Part shown: in pieces, positions 44,301-53,819 of the stretch
How the letters are laid out: each line of letters opens with the position of its first letter
How positions within the stretch are numbered: the stretch's first letter is position 1
Assembly: GCA_019055375.1 (NCBI GenBank)
Contig: JAHQIW010000741.1
Location: 1-64,000 of the forward strand
Direction of reading: 5' to 3'
DNA length: 64,000 bases
Origin: Parelaphostrongylus tenuis
Taxonomy: Eukaryota > Nematoda > Chromadorea > Rhabditida > Metastrongylidae
Translations under genes and position numbers: made by a program
Notes under the pieces: generated by a model
Told to the model about the DNA's origin: nothing
The model's input: only the letters and a program-made list of their open reading frames with translations
Databases searched by the model: none

Positions 44301-46970
44301 GCACTAGCTGGAGACTTAAGCTTTCAAATGATTTCTAACACTTTTATGAAAAGCTCTTGTCCACCAAAAGAGATCGTTTCTTTATCCCGTACTGTCCGAC
44401 GGAAAAGTACCCATTTTTGTCAGTCAGTGACATTCTCAGACTCTCTTCTAGGCATAATTTTTACTCTAAAATCTTCGGCGATGACCACTGACGAATCATT
44501 TATCTTCCTCAAGTCCTTATGAAAGGCTTCGACATCGTCTTTATCAAGATTTGCTGTCGAAGCACAAATGAAAAAGATTGTCAAAGTCGGCATGGATCGA
44601 CATCGACATCGCTATGCCTGTAAGCGTCCGAAAAATGTTACTTGTTCGAGTAAATCAATGTTCGTGATCAAACCGGTTTTGATAAAAGAGACAATGCCGC
44701 CGAGTCTTTTACAAACCGCTTTTTTTCGGTTTCGTAGGTGGCGTGAAATGGGTGACGTCTCTGTTTTTGCTCACACCAACACGTAATGCCTAATCCTTTT
44801 TCTTACGTTATCAGGTTCTTTATAAAAGATTAAGGCGCAAGTAAGAGCGATAAAGGTGCAGGTCAACTCCTTAGTTTACATGGATTCAGGTATACGGGAA
44901 TGCTCTAGAAATTTTGGCATCCTTTCGATACTCGCCTTGCAAGCACTGCCGTAGCACAGCCTTTTTGAGGTCAAAGGATGAATGCCCACTTCTTACTATG
45001 CGTCGAATTTGATTGCCAGCCTCTTTCAAAACATATAATAATAAGTTTATTTGCTGACTGAGCCTCCTAACCTTATTCCAATGTAGTTCCGAATGCATAA
45101 TTCCAAATTTTTTGGTCAACTTGAACAGTAGATTACAAAGAAAGTTCGCGCCATCGTCACAGTATATACAGGGCCTCTTTGGATGCATCTTCTTCCACAA
45201 AAAGCACATAGTCACTTTTGGTCTGCTTTGAACCTCCTATTTGCCATCTAAAAATCTCCCCACGTGGCGCTCGGCTAACCGGCCTGAAATTCCTCATAAG
45301 AGAGGTCCGCTATTCAAGTGTTCAATAGGAGATTCTACCACAGTTTAGCAGTGAAAAATCTAAATGTACGCTGAGCTAATAGTGGCATCTCGGATTCCTT
45401 ATGGAAATTGGTTGCCGACGATTGTAAGCCATCAGTATTAAATTTGTAATATCCTAAACTGTGCTTTGTATGCATGCAGAAACCGATCACTTACTTGTCT
45501 ATAAAAGTAAAATTCTACTATGTTCCTGTTCTTCTACTTTTTCATAACGAATGAAATCATAGTGCTCTTCACAGAAGATTTGCTTTAAACACAAATAAAC
45601 AAGTCTTGTCTTTATGCAAGGAAAAGCCAATATATATGACGACTCCGTTCTCAGCTACTTTTCTCAAATCAAAACAGGTGCAATGGGCGTGCATAGATAT
45701 TAGAATCTGGCCAAAAGAATAGATTTCCTGATATTTTATGGCTATAATGAATCAAACCATTAACTTGAAACGTCTCAGCGAAAAATTTGCACAAAAATCA
45801 TCCATGAAAGGAAGACATATTAAAGGTTACAGGTAGCATGTGTTGGATATTCCCTTGGCGGCCTATCATGCTTGGATCTCGCTAGATTCAATGTCGGCCT
45901 CAAAGCAGCAGTTTCCTTTCATGGCAAGCTCGACAATTATCCAGGAAATGAGAGGTGGAATCATAACTTATTCTTTTACTCTTACATGACTGTACTATTC
46001 CACTAAAATAATCATTGCAAAATAGTTCTATATTTTTTGAAACTTGTGATAGGTTGAGGAAAATGTCTTGAGAAAATGCTTGTGACTTTTTCTGGGAGCC
46101 GGATATTTTTTGTGTTTTTAGTCTCATTTGAAAGCCCATCTTTTCCCGTGTTAGGTCTATAATTTATCTACTTATTTCAAGCTAAAGTTCGCAAGCGAGC
46201 AAATTACGTTGTTGATGATGCACGAACGGCTGTTGGGTTCAAATGCAACGGTGGCAAGTGAACGAATCAATCTGACTAGCGGCGAAAACACTGTTGGCAA
46301 AAGTAGGGTGTGCAGGCAGTTCAAAAAGTTTGACGAAGGTGAAGAAAGTTTAGAAGATTAGCCGTGTTTGGGTCATCCAAAATAAGTCAGATTGATGCGT
46401 TTCACTTGAAACTGTTGCATTAAGAGCCAACAGCCATTCGTGCATCATCAAACCTAATTTGCTCGCTTGTTAGCTCCATCTTGAAATAAGTAGATAAATT
46501 ATATACCAATCAATGCGGTAGAAGACGGGCTTTCAAATGAATCCAAAACACAAAAATCGGCTCCCATAAAAGTTACAAGCATCTTCTCAGACCTTTCTCC
46601 CCAACCTATTACATTGACCGAAACTAATTATAGGATTGGAATGGATAAAGAATCTATTAGCTGATCGATGTGGGCCAACTCAATTTTTAAAACTTTCCAG
46701 GTCTTCAGTTTTATATCGGAAATGAAAAAGCGAAAGACGGATTGGCAATTCACTCTTTACTCTAACGCTGCCGATGGCTTCACTATTCCAGGTTGGTATT
46801 CTATTCAATTCATTAAAGAGAATCGCTCAACTGGCTAAACCAACTCAGGTAACAAAAGCTTATGCCAACAGCGAAAAGTTCTACTGCAATTGAAAGTCGA
46901 AAGGAGGAAAAACGACTCCATGAAACAACATCTGATTTTTCCATACGCGGTATTCCGCCCGACCCAATAA
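41303..46970 (+). CDS. Secreted dienelactone-hydrolase-like protein; possibly inactive or a decaying gene
   Basis: Exons: 41303-41385, 41468-41536, 41621-41707, 41818-41920, 43091-43258, 45833-45954, 46701-46791 and 46849-46970. Exons 1-6 join in one frame. Residues 1-20 are a signal peptide (MKTILHMVVPLLFIAISGHS). Then come two short acidic exon-sized repeats starting (V/I)DP, and the alpha/beta hydrolase core: PAVIVFHGYEGRTDF, EARDLAL, FGYVAFAVDVYG, then the nucleophile elbow VGYSLGGLSCLDLAR and VSFHGKL, then FISEMKKRKTDWQF. Dienelactone hydrolases usually carry Cys at the elbow; here it is Ser. Exon 6 ends in phase 2 but exon 7 starts in phase 0, so the exon that should carry the catalytic Asp (HGDADP-type) is missing. 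The mariner derivative at 46050-46610 sits there. The usual HxF histidine reads ADGF in exon 7. The C-terminus is poor. Substrate unknown. Confidence 0.75.
43775..43850 (+). repeat. SINE 3' fragment in intron 5
   Basis: gactcagcggttg, gaagtcgaatgcatggc and attaat.ca..agagctttatccc match the body and 3' tail of the SINE family. The head is missing. Confidence 0.6.
43975..44215 (+). mobile_element. MITE fragment in intron 5
   Basis: tttcgagtatcttcttgaga, ccacgctcaaatt, gagccaacatgtcacgtg and gggctcttgtacagcc match the left half and core of 32512-32811. The right terminal repeat is absent. Confidence 0.7.
44320..45330 (-). mobile_element. Diverged RTE 5'-end fragment in intron 5
   Basis: The minus strand between about 44750 and 44320 reads RLGGIVSFIKTGLITNIDLL, then RSMPTLTIFFICAS, DDVEAFHKDL and VVIAEDFRVKI. 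These are the endonuclease-domain blocks of RTE (VGGVGVLV, MPALTIF, DFNAKI). Two in-frame stops are present. A 5' UTR-like block (cccacgtggcgctcggctaa) at about 45257-45320 matches the leader of the element at 26525-29945. The open frame at 44886-45215 lies between these parts and is unassigned. RT is absent. Confidence 0.7.
46050..46610 (+). mobile_element. Mariner deletion derivative with about 156-bp inverted repeats
   Basis: The left arm (46050-46206) and right arm (46455-46610) are inverted copies: aggttgaggaaa..., gggagcc, tcatttgaaagccc, aatttatctacttatttcaa, aagcgagcaaatta. The middle encodes the mariner transposase N-terminus on the plus strand (LLGSNATVASERIN, SRVCRQFKKFDEGEESLED), ending in a stop. 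The right arm read backwards begins MELTSEQI, the start of the same protein. The arms therefore duplicated the 5' end in inverted form. It lies in the hydrolase intron where an exon is missing. Confidence 0.8.
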
Positions 46971-46971
46971 A
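46966..46971 (+). terminator. AATAAA polyadenylation signal overlapping the hydrolase stop
   Basis: AATAAA overlaps the stop codon of the last modelled exon. The position is plausible for a very short 3' UTR, but AATAAA is common in this AT-rich sequence. Confidence 0.35.
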
Positions 46972-46989
46972 TGCGGTCTGTTGTACTAG

Positions 46990-47689
46990 ACTAAAAAAAT
47001 AGGTAGACCACGTTTATTACTCATTATAAACACTTGAGGGTCATTTAGTTTGCTCGAAACAAAAGGAATCGCCACAACACTTACACTCTTATGTGTATTT
47101 TTGGGGGCGAATGAACTTCTCGGAAAGACAGTTATCAAGGACGAAACTGGGAAGTACTGAACACAGCTTCTGCAATCTGCGCCAGGCGCAAATCTATGAT
47201 TACGAGCATATCAGTTGGAACAAAACATTTATAATGGGTTTCGGATATGTAGGTATATAATTTGAGAGCAATGCATTAAAATCAACTGATATCCAACATT
47301 CTTCCGCACATGCATTGAAATCACTGCAACGAGTTGCATATCTGTTCATGTTGTGTGTTCAGGAGTTGAGAAATTAGGATTGGCCAACACTGCCTTCAAT
47401 CAAAATGCGAGCAGACTCTCACACGCAGCGATGCAGTCGTTCCTCGCTGAGAAGCTTTGGTGAATTTGCGTCGTTAATTTGACGTATACTTGTTGCTTAT
47501 GATAAAGCTTTTGCGCACAGTTCTGTTGATCAGAGTCATCAAATTACAATTCGATGATGTCAATGGTCATCGAGACCCGTCACTGGGATGCTTGGCCTAC
47601 TCTTATTTCTTACTTGCTTTTTTCTTATATTTTTGTAAGTCTAGGCTATGTCAAGCGAAATTTCCACCCAACACAGAGCGTTTGCGCAC
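46990..47689. other. No recognisable feature
   Basis: Downstream intergenic DNA with no supportable exon or shared repeat. Confidence 0.35.
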
Positions 47690-47800
47690 TCGATTGCTCT
47701 TTGGCTCGAAGGGCGAAACACGTGTATCGGGCTGTACAAGAGCCCTACTAGACCACATGACAAGTTGGCTCATATAATAATGAAAGGATCTATTGTGACA
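47690..47800 (-). mobile_element. MITE fragment
   Basis: gaaacacgtgtatcgggctg, tacaagagccct, agaccacatgacaagttggc and aataatgaaaggatct match the right half of 32512-32811 without the outer terminal repeat. It is the best conserved fragment of the family. Confidence 0.7.
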
Positions 47801-48614
47801 TCTTTGATTACCACATCAAATCTTGATGCTTCTAATGAATGAAAGGCAACTTACAGAAATATATGGTTCGATAAGGCAAGAAACAATTTGTTTCTTGCTA
47901 CGATAATTTAAAAAGCAGAATATTATAGAAATTAAGTTCCACGACCGACTTTAGATAACCTCAGCAATGGGTGATTTTAGCCGTTTTTTTTTTGAATATG
48001 TGAAATGTGACTAAAATGTAACACGTAAATGCATAGAGAAGAAAATATGAATCTTTGGTTATACGTTTGATTCATCTAAAAGTATTGAGTGATATGCACA
48101 ACATTCGACATGAGGGAAGACTTGAAGCTCGCTTCACTTATACCAAGGGCGCAGACATGGTATAACTGCTGAAAAAAGTAGTAAGAATAGAAAATTTGAA
48201 TAAATTGTAGATTCTAAATAGCTGTCAGCTTTACTGGGCCCAATGTCAATGTGTGCTTACCAGACTATACCTGTTAAAGATCGGTTGCTGACAGCTACAA
48301 TAGGTTATTACGAAAACAGAATGGTAGCAAAGTGTGGTCTCATTGGTGTAGTGATAGTACACCTCCCTCTTGGGTGAAGCGTGTATTCAATTTGCGCCTA
48401 ATGTTGAATGCTTTGCATACTACTCAGTACTCCTAAATACACATTTATAAAATCACCACGTTCAATAAAATAGGAATAAAATTTCACTTATACCTTCTAT
48501 TCACACAAGTCAGAGTCAGTGTGACATCGCCTTCTTCAGAACCCAACATCTTCAAACTGACTGCAACATATCCAGCTAAATATCACTATACTTGGCACTT
48601 TAATATCTGTCTTC
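47801..48614. other. No recognisable feature
   Basis: AT-rich; nothing assigned. Confidence 0.35.
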
Positions 48615-48800
48615 AGAGTGTTTTTTTTTTGCACTGTGCGGATCCCAGTACTTACAGCATTCATTTCGTTTTTCGTCTTGCTTCTAAACGTCGTAGAACA
48701 CTGACTAAGCTCGTCTTCTTGCAATCTTGAGGATGGCCTGGCTGCGAAGTTCTTTAGTTCTTTCGTTGTTGACTAATGGAGATTGTTGGGAGGTGGGGTT
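48615..48800 (+). repeat. Dispersed repeat, partner of 38855-39020
   Basis: Collinear short blocks shared with 38855-39020, ending gcaatcttgaggatggcc. Family unknown. Confidence 0.4.
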
Positions 48801-49664
48801 CAGCCCCAAGCGCGCCGCGACGAGCTTCGCAACCACTCGACCACGTCATGTCACTGTAGCCAACAGAAAAACAACTTGCACTCACTTTGGAAACAAAATA
48901 GCTATTCCGTACACCTGCCGCTTTTTTCCACTCCACTGATAATTCCACGGGCAGACCAACCAACAGAGTTCACATGGTGTGCCTATGCACCCCATACAAG
49001 CTACAGTCTTATATATCGTGTCAGATGACGCATAAGAACGAGGCAGTACTCTCTGCTTTTTTTCTGAATTCTTGTAATTTATCCAGGTTGCTTTGAAATC
49101 TTACGCGCTTATGATTCATATTACTGCTCAAGGTGGTAATTTATATTTGTAATTATCTCTCGTTATGTCTTTGTGCTCTTTGCGTTCCAAGTAGAGTATT
49201 TTAACTGACTTTATGTTCAAATTTTATTACTGTAATCCAATCCCATATACTTCATACGGGAATGCCTGCACCTTTGCCAAGCTAATGGCATCCTTTACCG
49301 TTAGAGGAATTAATGGTGGAGGACCGCTTGAATAAAGAAACTCATTCGGTAATATCCCATGTGTAGGGTATGTATTATGTTAGCTACGTTCATAGTGCTT
49401 TGTTTTATCTTGGAAATCTATTCTGAAGTAGTCGGTAACATTATCAGCTAGCACAAAACAAAGCAATATTATTGAAAATCGACTTTCCTTTAACCACGGC
49501 ATCACTAATCCCAAAGTTTCTTCCAATAATAGCTTATTTTTTTTTCTTTTTTTCAACGTCCTCTTCAAGTTTTGGGTTTTTATTTACAGTTTTCTTCAAG
49601 TTCCTTTTGAACATTTTTTTTATCTTACAATAGCTTCATAAAAGAAGCTCTTGGAACACTTATC
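48801..49664. other. No recognisable feature
   Basis: Overlapping short open frames on both strands near 48750-49030 have no family resemblance. The rest is AT-rich. Confidence 0.35.
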
Positions 49665-49975
49665 ATAAAGGATAAAAGGATAAAGCTCTCGGAGTTGATC
49701 AATCCCTGAGGGATGTGACATGGATTCGACTTCAATTTCTAACTTCGTTTGAGGTGATTGAATGCATATCTGGCCTTTACAATGACTCGCGGTGGCCTCC
49801 CGCTAAACCGAGTCAGTGCTGCTTATCCTCCCAGACAAGTCTGAGACCTGTCTGGTACCAATTTACCGACCCCGGAGGGATGGATGGCTTGGTGAGCCAT
49901 GAGCGCGAGATCGAACCACTGACCTCGTGTGCGACGCAGGGCACCTCTAGCCACTGCGCCTCATGCGCCACATCA
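49665..49975 (-). repeat. tRNA-derived SINE, best preserved copy
   Basis: On the minus strand the head reads ggcgcagtggctagaggtgc (A box), then cacacgaggtcagtggttcg and gatctcgcgctcatgg (B box GGTTCGATC). The body follows in full, and the 3' end is a tttatccttttatcctttat tail. Head-body-tail order is identical to 30611-30905. About 310 bases, non-coding. It is the reference copy for this window. Confidence 0.9.
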
Positions 49976-49984
49976 TAGGTTCCA

Positions 49985-50480
49985 GAAATGAAATAAAATG
50001 GTTTGCAAGGGAGAGTGCCTTGTCGATACGCGTGACGTCGCAACATGTCACGCTCATTTCTTGAAGTTTAAGCCAAGGCACATTTTCGACCCGTGCAGTA
50101 TCCCGTTCAATTGTTCTCCAATGAATAATCAAAATTTTGAAAAAAGAACAAAACAGCGAGCGTCATTTCGAATCAAAGCGCTGAGTGTTTGAATGAGGTT
50201 GTTCACTGTGCAAATAAAATTTATACATGAACTTCCTTCCCACAGTGGTTATGAAAGTTTTGACTAAGTGAACTTCATGTAACTTTATTCTTTCTAAGCT
50301 TTAAAGAAGACAAAGCCGCCGATACCTCAATTACTACAGTATTGAATAAATCTTATTATTAACAACCATGTGACTATTCATATAGAAGCATTGAATTTGT
50401 GAACTTAAGAAAGGAAAATTTGCGGTAAATACAAACAGAACTCCTCGTTTGGTTGCGTGGATTCTATTTTGAAAAAAAAA
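49985..50480 (+). mobile_element. Penelope-like element 3' end and UTR
   Basis: Opens with VCKGECLVDTRDVATCHAH, the counterpart of the terminal MNRKES... residues near 55650, then a 3' flank shared with 37080-37480 (caaataaaattta, tggttatgaaagttttgac, gaagacaaagccgcc, caattactacag). RT and endonuclease parts are absent. Confidence 0.65.
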
Positions 50481-51284
50481 CTTTGCGAAAACCATCGCAT
50501 GGAGCATGTGCCAAATTCTTATTCTCTCCTAAAATTACACCAGCAATAATATTATCTTAATGATGACTAGAAGAACATAGTGAGTGGAAGCAAAGTTAGT
50601 TTTATCAAATGGAACTAATTTGATGAATATGCAAAGTAAGAAACAAAGCAAAAAATTACTCATTGTACTTGATTTTTGTATCTTCTCTAATTGCGGGAAG
50701 CATGTCAAGAAACGGCCCCTTTCGCTGGACAAGAATTTTCTAGAATCTTAGCAATCATTCGGAAGTTTAAATTTCTGGTTATTGCTCTACGTGGCGGTTT
50801 TTTGAAAAGACAAAGTGCTGTAGAATTCTGAATAAAATCATGCCCTACATAGGCCGCGTGGTTTTACTATTACTTCGCAGGATGCTCGAAAATATGAACG
50901 TGTGGAGGAAATCTTTTAGTATTAGAGTCATACGTTTATCCGAAGCTTTTTCCGACCGGAGAAGAAATTGCCAGTTGAATAGCAGAAATCGTACTGAACA
51001 TGTGTGCCGCCTCAGCGCCATTGATCGATCGCCATAATGAAATCGCGGACATCCTTCCCCATTGCCCTCCTCCCCAACCAATAGATCAGCCGAAAAACAA
51101 TTGCCCGCCTATGTAAATCAATCTTGCCAGCCAAAAGCAGTCGAGTGTACGACACCGTCCATTCAGTGCTAGTTTCACTCATTGGACCGTGTAAAATGTT
51201 CGCCGTCGCCTACTTTTAGTAAAGGGGACTGGAGCGTCCCGGAAGGAATGGCAAATGACAAAGGGTATCTCCCGAGTGATGAGA
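50481..51284. other. No recognisable feature
   Basis: Nothing assigned. Open frames at 50840-51081 overlap on both strands and look like chance. Confidence 0.35.
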
Positions 51285-51378
51285 CTATAAGTCGAAACAC
51301 AGGTCTCGGTATATACAGGTATGCCCTATAACAAACCACGTGACATGCTGGCTCAAATAATAATTGTGAGAACATGAC
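51285..51378 (-). mobile_element. MITE fragment
   Basis: gtcgaaacacaggtctcggt, caaaccacgtgacatgctgg and ctcaaataataat match the core-right part of 32512-32811, more diverged than the 47690 piece. Confidence 0.5.
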
Positions 51379-52249
51379 ACATCCATTCATATCTTTCACG
51401 ATCAGTATGCACAGGTATGGGAGGCCAAAGCCCTTTCAATTTGACTCAATAAAACCATTCAAGGCCCCTCAAGCCCTTTATGAATTTTTTTTTTTGAATT
51501 CGCAGGCCAAGCAGTAGAACGACGGTTACAAGAAAATGTTTGCCGTGTCGTAAAAGTCTGTCTACCCTTTTGCGGACTATGAGAGTGTATTTGACCCTCA
51601 GCTGGGCCTACCATTCGGACAGGCTACGAAAAGTGGCGCGTGCTCCAATACAAATTCGGGTCAATGAAGCTCTCAGAAGAACATTGTCATCGAAGAACCA
51701 TGAATTATCACTGGCAACACTCCTGTATGAATGATTTTTGTAAGATTAACGCCAATGCTGCTCAAAATCTTTCCTTTTTCAAAAGAAAAAATCATATACT
51801 TGCGAAGAGAATTATATTACCAGCTCTTGTTGGGAATTTTCTCATATCTTCTAGATATTTTTGAAGTCAATAGATATCTTGAAGGATCCTGACTCAAATA
51901 CTAAGCCTTTTTGTATGGAAAAAATCCCACAGTACCTTCTAATGAGAAATAAAAGATGACGTTTTGCAATCGTCATCCAGTTTTTCTAATTGAAAGCGTA
52001 TTTCTCGGAATTATATAGTTATATTTCGATTCTTATAGACTCCTATACTAAAAAAAACTCACATAATCATCAAAAAAGCTTTTGTGAACGTATTTATAGA
52101 AAGAATAACGCTTAACTGTCTTGTAAATCCAGTACTTTTGAAAATAACTTCTGTCGCATGCAACCATATTTCAAGAAATACGCTCGTGAGCCTTTGATTT
52201 TTTCTAGAGAAGACTTATTCCGCCAGAGTGATAGTTAGTATTCATTTGA
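51379..52249. other. No recognisable feature
   Basis: Nothing assigned. Confidence 0.35.
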
Positions 52250-53310
52250 TAGCTGAGATCAAGTGAGCATCAATGGTGTGTATTGTTTCTCAAACGGCTT
52301 TCCTTTGCGCTGCGACAGTCGAACTAAAATTTTGTTCCACATTTGAGGACTTCTGGCCGGATAAAGTTTTTTCTTTGATAAACTAGTAGCCATTCGTTCG
52401 CGCAAATCTCAGCAATTTCAAAGACGTGATTTGTTTTTGGAGAGGACTTCTGGAAGAGGTGTGACAGCCAAAAGAAGATTGGGTTTCGCACTACAAAGGG
52501 GGTTTCGCAACATTGGCCACAGTCACTGTGTCTTTAGTAACACATCAACTAACTGTGAAGCGTGACGTTCTTTTCACTGCTATGACACAATAATGAGTTA
52601 TTGTCAAAAACAAAGTTGTTATGGAAATGATCGAGATTCAAGCTATCGAAAAAATATTGAACGTCTAGCGAAAAAAACTTTGTTAGGCGAGAAATACCCG
52701 AGTGTGAAAGATATTTTTATTTATAGTGCTAGAACTTGTCAACGAACCCATCTGAAAAATGAAGAGGACCATGAAAATTTTCGAGATTCGAGCTATTAAA
52801 CGGCTATTATAACTCTGAAAAAATCAGATAACGCGTTCTTTCCAAGAGGTCAAACAGGATGCGTCTATGGAAAATGATCCAAATTCGCGAAATCTAGTCT
52901 TCTTTTCACTATTACAGCACTCAAAAAAGTCCTTTCCAAAAAACAAACACATTGTTGAAATTGCTAAGATTCGCGCTATATAATGAATATAAACTACAAA
53001 GGAAAAACCCTTTATCCGGCGAGAAATACTTGAATATGAAACAGAATATTCTTTTAACTGCTACAACGAAGAAAGCAGGTCATTCAAAAAATAACATACG
53101 TCGTTCAACTTTAGCTGATTTTAGCAGTCGAATGATTATTAGAACATTTTGCAGAAAGAAAAAATACGTTTTTACCGGTGGGCTCAAAAAGGGTGGAGGT
53201 AACGGGAAGGAATCGCTGCCCTCCATCTTTTCTTCCCATAGCACAACTATGAATAAAAAACTGGAACGAAGTTACGCATTGATTTTAGAGATGGGAATAT
53301 AAGATGCACT
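52250..53310. repeat. Degenerate motif cluster related to the foldback element
   Basis: The motif close to TTCGAGATTCGAGCTATCGA occurs inverted near 52400 (gcgcaaatctcagcaattt) and forward near 52628, 52782 and 52960. This is the same inverted-then-forward layout as 17499-20699. No terminal repeats or target duplication were found, so it may be a remnant or a different subfamily. The ORF at 52952-53302 spans repeats and is not considered a gene. Confidence 0.5.
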
Positions 53311-53819
53311 GTTAATAAAAAAAAAGATTGAGAAATTTCGATGAAGTGGTATCGCATACAAATCAAAAAAATTTTGGGAATTATTAATGAAGTCAGATTG
53401 AATGCAACAAGCAGCACTATGACAAACTACCCATTGTTTTTTTAATTTTCAGCCAGTATGGTGAATTTTATGCACTCTATGCAATAAAGTATACAAAAAC
53501 CAAAAGACGAAGAGGATAAATTTGACACAGTGTGGATAAGTATAAATAAAATATTGTACAAATGTTTGATAAAGCTTCTAAATATAGGTTATATATGAAT
53601 ACTTGTTATTCCCTTTGAATGAAGTGATTCTCGCAGGTGTCTTATTTCGATGCTCAATATTCGTTGGTCGTCTTGTCGTCCGCATAGCTCGTGAAATCGT
53701 TTTCGTCTGATAAAGTTCGGAACGATTTGGTGTTTCAAGCAGCGATGGAGGAAAATAGTCGTTTATCTAGTTAAAACAATCTTTTGTTATAGAGACAGAC
53801 TTTTTTCACTAGCTGGAAA
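53311..53819. other. No recognisable feature
   Basis: Region 5' of the Penelope-like element; it may contain its unrecognised leader. Confidence 0.35.

Noticed and set aside
44886..45215. Minus-strand 109-codon frame containing a CIYCDDGANF stretch that recalls retroviral-type integrases
   Set aside because: The match is short and lacks the rest of the integrase core. The frame lies between the endonuclease and the leader of a diverged RTE fragment, so chance is more likely.
48727..49028. Three overlapping frames on both strands near 48.75-49.03 kb
   Set aside because: Mutually overlapping open frames in a GC-richer patch with no homology. A retroelement 3' end (48615-48800) explains part of it.
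52952..53302. Plus-strand 116-codon frame rich in Lys and Arg
   Set aside because: It spans the degenerate foldback-type motif repeats and contains low-complexity sequence. Splice signals and family resemblance are lacking.
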